From the NCBI GenBank assembly GCA_947627325.1, contig CANQVO010000002.1, forward strand, positions 1 through 64,000: DNA of 64,000 nucleotides, given 5' to 3'. Every line of letters starts with the position of its first letter. Positions within the stretch are counted from its first letter, which is position 1. The translations under genes were made by a program, and so were the position numbers. Origin of the DNA: an uncultured Oscillospiraceae bacterium. Lineage in GTDB: Bacteria > Bacillota > Clostridia > Oscillospirales > Oscillospiraceae. The notes under the pieces were generated by a model. It saw only the letters and a list, made by a program, of their open reading frames with translations, did not search any database and was not told the origin of the DNA. Shown here piece after piece: positions 43,612 to 51,092 of the stretch.

Positions 43612-45081
43612 ATGAGAAGCGGCGGCGTCCTCCTGCCGATCTTTTCCCTGCCCAGCCCCTACGGAGTCGGCACCCTGGGCTCGGAGGCCAGAAAATTCGT
43701 GGACTTTCTGGCCCAGGCGGGCCAGCGGTACTGGCAGATCCTGCCCATCTGCCCCACCGCCTATGGCGACTCCCCCTATTCCAGCGTCTCCACCTTCGCC
43801 GGAAACCCCTACTTCATCGACCTGGACCAGTTGTGCCGGGAGGGGTATCTGAAAAAGCGGGAGATCCAGGCCGCCGACTTCACCCAAGATGGCGCGGTCC
43901 ACTACGAGGAGCTTTTCGACAAGCGTTTCCCCCTCCTGCGCCTGGCCTTTGCCCGCTTCGCCCGGAACGCCCCGGTGGAGTTGGAGCGGTTCCGGGACGA
44001 GAACCCCTGGCTGGAGGACTACGCCCTCTTCGCCGCCCTCAAGGACGACTTTGGCGGCAAGCCGTGGTATGAGTGGGACGAGCCCATCCGCCGCCGGGAC
44101 GGGCGGGCCCTAAGGGCGGCGAAAAAGCGCCTGGCCCAGGAGATCGCCTTCTGGATGTTCGTGCAGTACATCTTCTACCGCCAGTGGGGGGCGCTGAAGG
44201 ACTACGCCAACCAGCGGGGCGTGTCCATCATCGGGGACCTGCCCATCTACGTGGCCCTGGACTCCGCCGACGTGTGGGCCGACCCCGGCCAGTTCCAGCT
44301 GGACGAGGACCTGCGGCCCACCGAGGTGGCCGGCTGTCCCCCGGACGCCTTCACCGCCGACGGCCAGCTCTGGGGCAACCCCCTCTACGACTGGGCGGGG
44401 ATGAAGAAGAACGGCTACCGCTGGTGGATGGCCCGGGTGGCCCACCAGTGCAGGATCTACGACGTGCTCCGCATCGACCACTTCCGGGGCTTTGAGGCCT
44501 ACTACGCCATCCCCGCCGGGGAGGACACCGCCCGGAATGGCCGCTGGCGGGAGGGCCCGGGGCTGGACTTCTTCCGGGCCCTGGAGCGGGCGGTGGGCCA
44601 GCCCCGGATCATCGCCGAGGACCTGGGCTTCCTCACCGATGGGGTGCGCCAGCTTTTGGCCGACACCGGCTTCCCCGGCATGAAGGTGCTGGAGTTCGCC
44701 TTTGATTCCCGGGAGGACAGCGACTATCTGCCCCACAACTACACCCGCCGCTGTGTGGTCTACACCGGCACCCACGACAACTCCACCGTCCTGGGCTGGG
44801 CCCAAAGCGCCGCCCCGGAGGACGTGGCCTTCGCCGCCGAGTACTTAGCCGCCGGCCCCCGGGAGGGCCTCAACTGGGCCATGATGCGGGGGGCGTGGAG
44901 CAGTGTGGCGGACCTGGCCATCGTCCAGATGCAGGACCTGCTGGGCCTAGGGGACGAGGCCAGGATCAACACCCCCTCCACCGTAGGGGAGAACTGGCGC
45001 TGGCGGATGGACAAAAAAGCCCTCACCCCCAAACTGGCCCGGAAATTGCGCCACTACATGGAACTCTACCGACGGCTGTAA
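43612..45081 (+). CDS. malQ: 4-alpha-glucanotransferase
   Basis: GH77 amylomaltase that disproportionates maltodextrins in glycogen/starch use. 489 aa, full length. Motifs: LPIFSLPSPYGVGTLGSEA, PICPTAYGDSPYSSVSTFAG, ADVWADPGQFQLDE, VLRIDHFRGFEAYYAIP (nucleophile Asp near 289), IAEDLGFLTDGVR (acid Glu near 336) and TGTHDNSTVLGW. Ends KLARKLRHYMELYRRL. The last 51 nt plus the downstream flank recur, diverged, at 47087-47185. Confidence 0.96.
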   Translation: MRSGGVLLPIFSLPSPYGVGTLGSEARKFVDFLAQAGQRYWQILPICPTAYGDSPYSSVSTFAGNPYFIDLDQLCREGYLKKREIQAADFTQDGAVHYEELFDKRFPLLRLAFARFARNAPVELERFRDENPWLEDYALFAALKDDFGGKPWYEWDEPIRRRDGRALRAAKKRLAQEIAFWMFVQYIFYRQWGALKDYANQRGVSIIGDLPIYVALDSADVWADPGQFQLDEDLRPTEVAGCPPDAFTADGQLWGNPLYDWAGMKKNGYRWWMARVAHQCRIYDVLRIDHFRGFEAYYAIPAGEDTARNGRWREGPGLDFFRALERAVGQPRIIAEDLGFLTDGVRQLLADTGFPGMKVLEFAFDSREDSDYLPHNYTRRCVVYTGTHDNSTVLGWAQSAAPEDVAFAAEYLAAGPREGLNWAMMRGAWSSVADLAIVQMQDLLGLGDEARINTPSTVGENWRWRMDKKALTPKLARKLRHYMELYRRL

Positions 45082-45129
45082 CAGCTGGGTGGTATCATGT
45101 GAATGGTCGAGAGGGCGACCGCTCGACAA
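45031..45129 (+). repeat. Repeat A, copy 1: malQ 3' end plus downstream flank
   Basis: 99 bp aligning without gaps to 47087-47185 with 14 mismatches by my count. Covers the last 17 malQ codons including the stop, then a conserved non-coding part with a GTCGAG...CTCGAC hairpin. Confidence 0.85.
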
Positions 45130-45222
45130 ATCGGCGTTCGAAGAGGTATCACAATACAGTTGTTAGCGATTTTGTTTCATCTACATCAGCGGAGGCAGCA
45201 AAATAGCTGAGAAGGTGCTATC

Positions 45223-45750
45223 ATGAAGTGGAAAAGATTGAGACCGTATGTGATAGAACTGATAACCTTTCTGGCCATAGCGGTATTTATCGTGTTTGTT
45301 TACGTTGAAGAAGGCATAATACAGATTCGTTTTTCCGTTCCCGCAGTCCTGCTGATAATCGTAGTATGCCTATGGCTGATCCAATATGTCTTTGGGTTTG
45401 TCCTATTTTCGTTGCGGGTGATCGTTGACTTGTTTTGCAAAAACGACATGTCAGTGGAAGCGGTTTTTCTGGAGCAGTTCATCTATCGATCCAGTCCCTT
45501 CTTGGCTCGTAATGGAAAGGCAAAACGTAAGAAGTGGGATGTGGATGTCGAACAAATTGAAACCACATTTTTTAAGATAGTTGTTGAGACTCCGACAGGT
45601 ATTCAACTGTTCACATCGTCTGAATATTTTAGACTGGAGCCCCAAAAAAGGTATATATTTACCTATGGAAAAAGGTCGAAAGCCTTGATTGATGTACGAA
45701 AAGACAAGGAAGACAAGGGGACGGTCGATGTTCTAAGACAAGGGTCATGA
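45223..45750 (+). CDS. Hypothetical two-helix membrane protein
   Basis: 175 aa, GAGAAGG before the ATG. Two N-terminal membrane helices (ELITFLAIAVFIVFVYV and VPAVLLIIVVCLWLIQYVF), a third weaker one, then a soluble basic domain of about 100 residues (KRKKWDVDVEQIETTFFKIV, YFRLEPQKRYIFTYGKRSKA). No family recognised. The last 13 residues are encoded by repeat B, so the C-terminus may have been altered by insertion of the repeat. Low GC. Confidence 0.6.
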   Translation: MKWKRLRPYVIELITFLAIAVFIVFVYVEEGIIQIRFSVPAVLLIIVVCLWLIQYVFGFVLFSLRVIVDLFCKNDMSVEAVFLEQFIYRSSPFLARNGKAKRKKWDVDVEQIETTFFKIVVETPTGIQLFTSSEYFRLEPQKRYIFTYGKRSKALIDVRKDKEDKGTVDVLRQGS

Positions 45751-45795
45751 TTCCGCCAGTCAACTTAGTAAATGAATTTGCCGCCCAAACGCAAC
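45709..45795 (+). repeat. Repeat B, copy 1 (87 bp)
   Basis: Identical over 87 bp to 47941-48027. Starts GAAGACAAGGGGACGGTCGA and ends GCCGCCCAAACGCAAC. It carries the last codons of the upstream gene and an ATG frame beginning IPPVNLVNEFAAQTQ. Confidence 0.9.
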
Positions 45796-45932
45796 GCTAT
45801 TCAAGTATTGCAGCCATAAATGGTAGTAAAGTGCAAGGGGTGGTCTTTTACTTTAGCTCTAAACTCCCTGAAAGAATAATCAAATCTTTGAAAGCGGTAG
45901 GCGTTGCAGTACAGTGGGGGCCTAACCCTTGA
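45747..45932 (+). CDS. Small hypothetical ORF starting inside repeat B
   Basis: 61 codons. The first 17 residues come from repeat B; the rest (SSIAAINGSKVQGVVFYFSS, then LPERIIKSLKAVGVAVQWG) is unique. An AAGGGTC precedes the ATG. It may be a chimera of the repeat and a gene fragment; no family recognised. Confidence 0.3.
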   Translation: MIPPVNLVNEFAAQTQRYSSIAAINGSKVQGVVFYFSSKLPERIIKSLKAVGVAVQWGPNP

Positions 45933-45971
45933 TCATCTGAAATATAGTGCGGTATTCAGGGGAGAATTAAA

Positions 45972-46295
45972 ATGAGTTGGGATGTTAAATTGATAAGGAC
46001 CAATGCCGAGCAGATTGAAGAAATCTGTGATAAAACCACTATGCCGTTTCAAATTGATAAGGTTCTGGTGGAATTAGAGAAACATCTGGATGGAGTAGAA
46101 ACAGCGGACCCTACGTGGCTCTCCTACGAAACTGACGGTTATGCAGTTTCCTTTCAATTAGCTTCAGAAGCGATCGTGCTTCATCTTCATCTTTTGGATG
46201 AAAATAGTGAGAGCCTTGTTGCAGGACTCATTGGCGATCTCTGCGAATGGCTTGATTGCCGAGCAATAGATATGACAAACTATGAATTTATCTAA
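45972..46295 (+). CDS. Immunity-like small soluble protein
   Basis: 107 aa, GGGGAG site upstream. Acidic, single-domain: begins SWDVKLIRTNAEQIEEI, contains DPTWLSYETDGYAVSFQLAS and ends LCEWLDCRAIDMTNYEFI. Layout and the terminal CRA-D-x-x-x-x-x-FI pattern remind me of polymorphic-toxin immunity proteins; that is an impression, not a verified family match. Stands alone in a low-GC island without a toxin gene. Confidence 0.55.
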   Translation: MSWDVKLIRTNAEQIEEICDKTTMPFQIDKVLVELEKHLDGVETADPTWLSYETDGYAVSFQLASEAIVLHLHLLDENSESLVAGLIGDLCEWLDCRAIDMTNYEFI

Positions 46296-46296
46296 A

Positions 46297-46475
46297 GACA
46301 AGGGGAAAGACGGGGGGACGGTTCTCCTGTCTTGACAAAGCCGAAGACAAAGTGACGCCCCTGTCTTTCGGGGAACTACACTTACGATGGCTTCAACCGT
46401 TTGGCGGCGGCGGGGACAAGCCGGGACAGCAAATAGGAACGCTCCGGGCGAGGGCAAGCTCGCCGGGGCGTGCTA
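46297..46475. repeat. REP-like intergenic sequence
   Basis: Begins AGACAAGGGGAAAGACGG and continues GGGGGACGGTTCTCCTGTCT, sharing the AGACAAGGGGACGGT theme with repeat B. The right part has the hairpin GGCGAG/CTCGCC (46447-46464) within a GC-rich block. Similar motifs flank REP-associated transposase relics in other genomes (recollection). No transposase is present. The stretch 46296-46568 holds no convincing gene. Confidence 0.45.
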
Positions 46476-46568
46476 TTGTTACAACTCTCACATAACTAGT
46501 AACTAGCAAGAGCAATGAATCGATCGTTAGGTTGTTAGAAAGAAGGTTTTCTTACGAAGAAAATATTA

Positions 46569-47024
46569 ATGCCGTTATTTTTGTCAACGCTTTTAGTGTT
46601 TGTTCTAACGGCCTGCGGCGCAAAGGTATTGGGTCTTGACGTATCAAAGGGAGAAGAAATATCAAATTACGATACTCATGGCGGTTTTCCAGGAGATGGA
46701 ACAACCTGCATTGCGTATCGTTTTGACGATGATACCATTCTGGAAGAAATCAAAAGCTCTTCGGAATGGAGTGAATTTCCCCTTGATGATACAGTTCAGG
46801 CATTGGTTTATGGTTTGTCCGATGGGACAACGCACATTGGGCCTATGTTGAATGACAATGAGGGGCATCCGATCGTCCCGGAAATCCAGAACGGATATTA
46901 TTTGCTGATCGATAGGCAAAATGATGCAACGGCAGATATTTTACATAGGTATTCATTCAACTTTACTTTAGGGCTATATGATACCGATACGAATACACTA
47001 TATTTCTGTAAACTGGACACTTAA
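46569..47024 (+). CDS. Hypothetical lipoprotein, start codon probably mutated
   Basis: 151 aa from ATG 46569: hydrophobic LFLSTLLVFVLTAC lipobox, Cys16, then an acidic domain with ISNYDTHGGFPGDGTTCIAY and EIQNGYYLLIDRQNDA. The basic residues expected before the hydrophobic part are encoded upstream: in frame, ACG AAG AAA ATA TTA ATG, with GAAGG 7 nt before the ACG at 46554. The ancestral start was probably ATG at 46554. So the gene may be weakly expressed or use ACG. No family recognised. Confidence 0.55.
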   Translation: MPLFLSTLLVFVLTACGAKVLGLDVSKGEEISNYDTHGGFPGDGTTCIAYRFDDDTILEEIKSSSEWSEFPLDDTVQALVYGLSDGTTHIGPMLNDNEGHPIVPEIQNGYYLLIDRQNDATADILHRYSFNFTLGLYDTDTNTLYFCKLDT

Positions 47025-47086
47025 TACAACAATTATGTCATGATAAATCACGGACAAGTGAATGCGGGGTATGCGGTGATTCCATC

Positions 47087-47185
47087 AAACTGGCCCAAAA
47101 ACTGCGGGGCTACATGGAACTCTATCGGCGGCTGTAACAGTTGGGTGGTATTATGTGAATGGTCGAGTGGACGACTGTTCGACAA
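47087..47185 (+). repeat. Repeat A, copy 2: diverged relic of a malQ 3' end
   Basis: Encodes KLAQKLRGYMELYRRL and a stop, the malQ C-terminus, with no malQ body in front. About half of the differences from copy 1 in the coding part are synonymous. Homology to the malQ locus starts abruptly at 47087. Confidence 0.85.
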
Positions 47186-47215
47186 CTCGAGGTTTGACAA
47201 GGAGTGTGGTAATAT

Positions 47216-47605
47216 ATGAAAAAATTGATATCATTTGTTTTAGCATTGGCTTGCATTCTTGCTATGACAGGCTGTGGGAAGAACGAAAGTTACAAGGTAA
47301 GTATTACTGTACCCGCTGGGAGTATGGAGAGATTTGTTTACTCAGACGAAGAAATATCAGCAACGGGCAAAAAGATTACCATTTCTTGCGGCGAGGGCTT
47401 GGGAGATACAGAAGTGATTTTATCGCCGGTTAATGAAAATGTTGAAACCGAATATGTGGCAACATATCTAACCCCCGGAATGCCTGTGGAATTTGAAACG
47501 GTAAAAGGCGAATGGTTCAAAATCGGTGTCTCAGTGCAAAATAATACTGACACAGATAAAACTGTTTATCTTGAGGTCGAAGGTGTAGAAGTCAGAATTG
47601 AGTAA
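47216..47605 (+). CDS. Hypothetical lipoprotein
   Basis: 129 aa. Signal peptide with lipobox MTGC (Cys20); a mature domain of about 108 residues rich in Val, Glu and Thr (SYKVSITVPAGSMERFVYSD, FKIGVSVQNNTDTDKTVYLE), suggesting an Ig-like beta sandwich. AAGGAG lies about 12 nt before the ATG. No family recognised. It follows repeat A copy 2 and is followed 3 nt after its stop by the repeat X core. Confidence 0.65.
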   Translation: MKKLISFVLALACILAMTGCGKNESYKVSITVPAGSMERFVYSDEEISATGKKITISCGEGLGDTEVILSPVNENVETEYVATYLTPGMPVEFETVKGEWFKIGVSVQNNTDTDKTVYLEVEGVEVRIE

Positions 47606-47921
47606 ATTCCCGTTTGTTGAGACGTTGCAAGACCCTTTTATATCAAAGAAAGATGTGGTAGAATTGGGCAAAAGGATCGCGGTAATTACCAATGCGATCG
47701 TTATGATATGGTGGTCGATCTATTTATCCTATCGCTTTCTGTATTTCCCCAAAAACGATACACGTTTTCTTGCAGTTGATATTGCGACAATACTGGTGTG
47801 TGTTATCAGTAATGTCGTGGTTGAAAAAGTTTGCGCCACGCATAAAGTCTGGAAGATAGTTAGACTAGCGCTGTTCTTTTGGCCTATTTTTCCTGTCTTA
47901 TTCAGAAATATAGTTGGCTGA
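47598..47921 (+). CDS. Hypothetical small membrane protein
   Basis: 107 codons from TTG 47598, overlapping the lipoprotein stop. The first residues (KFPFVETLQDPF) are encoded by the repeat X core. Then a hydrophilic linker and three hydrophobic helices (AVITNAIVMIWWSIYLSYRF, AVDIATILVCVISNVVV, IVRLALFFWPIFPVLF). The N-terminus may be non-native. No family recognised. Confidence 0.45.
   Translation: MSKFPFVETLQDPFISKKDVVELGKRIAVITNAIVMIWWSIYLSYRFLYFPKNDTRFLAVDIATILVCVISNVVVEKVCATHKVWKIVRLALFFWPIFPVLFRNIVG
47609..47638 (+). repeat. 3'-flank repeat X core, copy 3
   Basis: CCCGTTTGTTGAGACGTTGC then AAGACCCTTT, two to four differences from the two cores in the 31 kb patch. Same orientation as the gene whose stop it follows. 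Confidence 0.75.
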
Positions 47922-47940
47922 AAGTGGGCGAAAGAAGACA

Positions 47941-48027
47941 GAAGACAAGGGGACGGTCGATGTTCTAAGACAAGGGTCATGATTCCGCCAGTCAACTTAG
48001 TAAATGAATTTGCCGCCCAAACGCAAC
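47941..48027 (+). repeat. Repeat B, copy 2 (87 bp)
   Basis: Identical to 45709-45795. Lies 19 nt after the small membrane gene's stop and abuts the strong hairpin at 48026-48064, marking the right edge of the low-GC island. Confidence 0.9.
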
Positions 48028-48064
48028 ACGAGGCCCGGCCGCCAGAGGCGGCCGGGTCTCGTGT
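48026..48064. terminator. Large GC-rich hairpin downstream of fhs
   Basis: ACACGAGGCCCGGCCGCC pairs with GGCGGCCGGGTCTCGTGT (loop AGA). No T-run on either side, so it may be an RNA 3'-end stabiliser or a Rho-independent terminator of weak type. Confidence 0.5.
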
Positions 48065-48104
48065 TCGAGGGGGAGAAGGCTTTGGATGGGGTGGACGCGG
48101 CTTG

Positions 48105-49775
48105 TTAGAACAGCCCCGTGATCCTGCCGTTTTCGTCCACGTCGATGTTCTCGGCGGCGGGGACCTTGGGTAGGCCGGGCATGGTCATGATGTCCCCGGT
48201 GAGGGCCACGATGAAGCCCGCCCCGGCGGAGACTTTTAGGTTCCGCACCGTGACGGTAAAGCCGCTGGGCGCGCCCAGCAGGGCGGGGTCGTCGGAGAAG
48301 GAGTACTGGGTCTTGGCCATGCAGATGGGCAGGCCCCCAAAGCCCAGGTCGGTGAGCTGCTGGGCCTGCTTCTTGGCGGCGGCGGTGAGGGCCACGCCGT
48401 CAGCGTGGTAGATCCGCTTGCAGATGAGGGCCAGCTTCTCCTCGATGGAGGCGTCCAGGGGGTAGCTGAACTGGAAGTTCTTGGGCGCCTCGCACAGCCG
48501 GACCACCTCCTGGGCCAGGGCCGCGCCGCCCTCGCCCCCCTTGGCCCATACCTCGCTGAGGGCCACGTTGACCCCCAGCTCCTTGCACTTGGCCTCCACC
48601 AGCGCCAGCTCCGCCGGGGTGTCGGTGGGGAAGGCGTTGATGGCCACCACGCAGGGCAGGCCGTAGACCTCCCTGATGTTGGACACGTGCTGGAGGAGGT
48701 TGGGCAGGCCCTTTTCCAGGGCCTCCAAGTCCTCCCCGTTCAGCTCCGCCTTGGGTACGCCCCCGTGGTATTTCAGGGCCCGGACGGTGGCGACCACCAC
48801 CACCGCGTCGGGGGTGAGGCCGGCCATGCGGCACTTGATGTCCAAAAACTTCTCCGCCCCCAGGTCGGCGGCGAAGCCCGCCTCGGTGACGGTGTAATCG
48901 GCCAGCTTGAGGGCCATGCGGGTGGCGGTGACGCTGTTGCAGCCGTGGGCGATGTTGGCGAAGGGCCCGCCGTGGATGAACACCGGGGTGCCCTCCAGGG
49001 TCTGGACCAGGTTGGGCTTCAGCGCGTCCTTCAAGAGGGCCGCCATGGCCCCCTCCGCCTTCAGGTCGTGGGCGGTGACGGGCTTGCCGTCGTAGGTGTA
49101 GCCCACGATGATCCGGGCCAGGCGGGCCTTTAGGTCGGTGATGTTGTCGGCCAGGCACAGCACCGCCATGACCTCGCTGGCCACGGTGATGTCGAACCCG
49201 TCCTCCCGGGGCACCCCCTGGAGCCGGCCGCCCAGGCCGTCTACGATGTGGCGCAGTTGGCGGTCGTTCATGTCCACCGCCCGCTTCCAGGTGATGGCCT
49301 TGGGGTCGATGCCCAGGGCGTTGCCCTGCTGGATGTGGTTGTCCAGCATGGCGGCCAGCAGGTTGTTGGCCGCGCCGATGGCGTGGAAGTCGCCGGTGAA
49401 GTGGAGGTTGATGTCCTCCATGGGCACCACCTGGGCGTACCCGCCCCCGGCGGCGCCCCCCTTGATGCCGAACACGGGGCCCAGGGAGGGCTCCCGCAGG
49501 GCGGCCATGGCGTTCTTGCCGATCTTCCGCAGGCCGTCGGCCAGACCCACGGAGGTGGTGGTCTTGCCCTCTCCGGCGGGGGTGGGGGTGATGGCGGTGA
49601 CCAGGATCAGCTTGCCGTCCGGCCGGTCCTTCAATTCAGAGAGCAGCCCGGCGTCCACCTTGGCCTTGTAGTTGCCGTACTGCTCCAGGTAGCGGTCCGG
49701 CACGGCGGCCTTCTCCGCGATGGCGGTGATGTGCTCCATCTGGCAGCTCTGGGCGATCTCGATATCGGTCTTCAT
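48105..49775 (-). CDS. fhs: Formate--tetrahydrofolate ligase
   Basis: Makes 10-formyl-THF from formate, THF and ATP for one-carbon metabolism. 556 aa from ATG 49775 (AAAGGAG). Begins [21 protein letters not shown]-loop [11 protein letters not shown] near residue 64; [66 protein letters not shown]. Regulated by the ZTP riboswitch in its leader. Confidence 0.97.
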   Translation of the reverse strand: MKTDIEIAQSCQMEHITAIAEKAAVPDRYLEQYGNYKAKVDAGLLSELKDRPDGKLILVTAITPTPAGEGKTTTSVGLADGLRKIGKNAMAALREPSLGPVFGIKGGAAGGGYAQVVPMEDINLHFTGDFHAIGAANNLLAAMLDNHIQQGNALGIDPKAITWKRAVDMNDRQLRHIVDGLGGRLQGVPREDGFDITVASEVMAVLCLADNITDLKARLARIIVGYTYDGKPVTAHDLKAEGAMAALLKDALKPNLVQTLEGTPVFIHGGPFANIAHGCNSVTATRMALKLADYTVTEAGFAADLGAEKFLDIKCRMAGLTPDAVVVVATVRALKYHGGVPKAELNGEDLEALEKGLPNLLQHVSNIREVYGLPCVVAINAFPTDTPAELALVEAKCKELGVNVALSEVWAKGGEGGAALAQEVVRLCEAPKNFQFSYPLDASIEEKLALICKRIYHADGVALTAAAKKQAQQLTDLGFGGLPICMAKTQYSFSDDPALLGAPSGFTVTVRNLKVSAGAGFIVALTGDIMTMPGLPKVPAAENIDVDENGRITGLF

Positions 49776-49804
49776 GCGCGCGCTCCTTTCTGTTATGTGG
49801 GGAC

Positions 49805-49834
49805 AAAAAACGCGCTGCTGGTCCAGCAGCGCGC
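49805..49834 (-). terminator. Expression-platform terminator of the ZTP riboswitch
   Basis: Minus strand GCGCGCTGCTGGACCAGCAG then CGCG and six T. Sits directly after the aptamer's CTGGGC end, 30 nt before the fhs start. Confidence 0.85.
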
Positions 49835-49835
49835 C

Positions 49836-49912
49836 CAGACGGTCGGCATTCCCGGCGCCTTGGCCGGGGTTGTACTCCACGTGGTCTCCCCACTTCCGTC
49901 AGTCATACAACA
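49836..49912 (-). ncRNA. ZTP (pfl) riboswitch
   Basis: Minus strand contains the pfl motif: P1 TTGTA...TACAA, TGACTGACGG, the GTGGGGAGACCAC hairpin followed by GTGGAG, and the 3' pseudoknot part GCCGACCGTCTGGGC. ZTP signals 10-formyl-THF shortage; binding should prevent the following terminator and raise fhs. Recognised by consensus from memory. Confidence 0.85.
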
Positions 49913-49917
49913 CCTTA

Positions 49918-49947
49918 TTTTTACCATATCCCCCCGGCCCTTGTCAA
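49918..49947 (-). promoter_or_regulatory. Promoter of fhs
   Basis: Minus strand TTGACA (49947-49942), 18 nt, TAAAAA (49923-49918); transcription would begin just before the riboswitch. Confidence 0.65.
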
Positions 49948-49974
49948 GGCCTTGGGAGAAATTTGAAAAACCTC

Positions 49975-50003
49975 TTTACTTTCATACTTTATTGCGGTAA
50001 AAT
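49975..50003 (+). promoter_or_regulatory. Promoter of the yerC operon
   Basis: TTTACT, 17 nt, TAAAAT. The -35/-10 region also contains an ATTGCGGTAAAATATGAAAG segment mirrored by CTTTCATACTTTA, a possible operator. Confidence 0.6.
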
Positions 50004-50038
50004 ATGAAAGACCCAAGGAAGATAAGGGAGGGGTTTTC

Positions 50039-50350
50039 GTGACAAGGAACGAGCGCAAGAGCCACAGCGACATCCTCTACAAGACCATCCTGGCGCTCCA
50101 GGACGTGGACGAGTGCAAGCGGTTCTTCCAGGACCTGTGCACCGTGGCCGAGATCAAGGCCCTGGAGCAGCGGTTCGAGGTCGCCCTTCTGCTGGACGAG
50201 GGGATGATCTACAACGACATCCTGGCCCGCACCGGCGCCTCCTCCGCCACCATCAGCCGGGTGAACCGGGCCCTCCATTACGGCTCCGACGGCTACAAGC
50301 AGGTCCTGCCCCGCGTTCGCCCCATTTGGGAAGAGGAGAAGGACCGGTGA
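50039..50350 (+). CDS. YerC/YecD family TrpR-like regulator
   Basis: 103 aa from GTG 50039 (GGGAGGGG). TrpR-superfamily helix-turn-helix: FFQDLCTVAEIKALEQRFEV and ILARTGASSATISRVNRALHYGSDGY, the YerC signature. Predicted DNA-binding regulator with no known effector in this family. Stop overlaps the next gene's GTG. Confidence 0.92.
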   Translation: MTRNERKSHSDILYKTILALQDVDECKRFFQDLCTVAEIKALEQRFEVALLLDEGMIYNDILARTGASSATISRVNRALHYGSDGYKQVLPRVRPIWEEEKDR

Positions 50351-51087
50351 CCTATTCCTTTCTGGCCCCCAGCTATGACGCGCTGACCCGGGACGTGGAC
50401 TACGAGAAGGTCTGCGACCATCTGGAGCGGCAGTTCCGCCGGGCCCGCCGCCCGGTGCGGACGGTGCTGGACCTGGCCTGCGGCACGGGGAGCCTCACCT
50501 GGCTCCTGGCGGCCAGGGGGTACGACACCACCGGGGTGGACCTCTCGGAGGATATGCTGGCCCAGGCCCGGGACAAGAGCCGGGACGTGCCCATCCCGCC
50601 CCTGTTTCTCCACCAGTCCATGGACCGGCTGGACCTCAACGACACCGTGGACGCCTGCGTGTGCTGCCTGGACAGCGTGAACTACGTGACCCGCCCGGCC
50701 CTGCTGCGGCGGGCTTTTCAGCGGGTACACACCTTCCTGGCCCCCGGCGGGGTCTTCCTGTTCGATGTCCGCACCCCCCAGGCCCTGGCCGCCATGGACG
50801 GCCAGATCTTCCTGGACGAGGACGAGAACACCTTCTGCGTCTGGCAGGGGGCGTACTCCCCCAGGCGCAGGATCTGCACCTATTATATGGACGTCTTCCG
50901 CCGGGAGGGGGAGGGCTGGTCCCGGGGCCAGGAGGAGCACCGGGAGTACGCCTACACCCTGGAGGAGCTCACCGAGATGCTCCGGGAGGCCGGCTTCGTG
51001 CATATCCGACTCTATGGCGGCTGGACCAGCCGCGCCCCCCGGCCCACCGATGACCGGGTCTGCTTTTCCGCGGGAAAGAAGGAGTAA
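50347..51087 (+). CDS. Class I SAM-dependent methyltransferase
   Basis: 246 aa from GTG 50347, coupled to yerC by a 4-nt overlap. SAM motif I VLDLACGTGSLTWLLA near residue 40, motif II VDLSEDMLAQA, DACVCCLDSVNYV and the post-motif LAPGGVFLFDVRTP. Substrate not predictable. Confidence 0.88.
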   Translation: MTYSFLAPSYDALTRDVDYEKVCDHLERQFRRARRPVRTVLDLACGTGSLTWLLAARGYDTTGVDLSEDMLAQARDKSRDVPIPPLFLHQSMDRLDLNDTVDACVCCLDSVNYVTRPALLRRAFQRVHTFLAPGGVFLFDVRTPQALAAMDGQIFLDEDENTFCVWQGAYSPRRRICTYYMDVFRREGEGWSRGQEEHREYAYTLEELTEMLREAGFVHIRLYGGWTSRAPRPTDDRVCFSAGKKE

Positions 51088-51092
51088 AAGCT

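Noticed and set aside
45031-48027. Prophage or integrative element behind malQ
   Set aside because: No integrase, transposase, phage or conjugation gene; only small genes and repeats.
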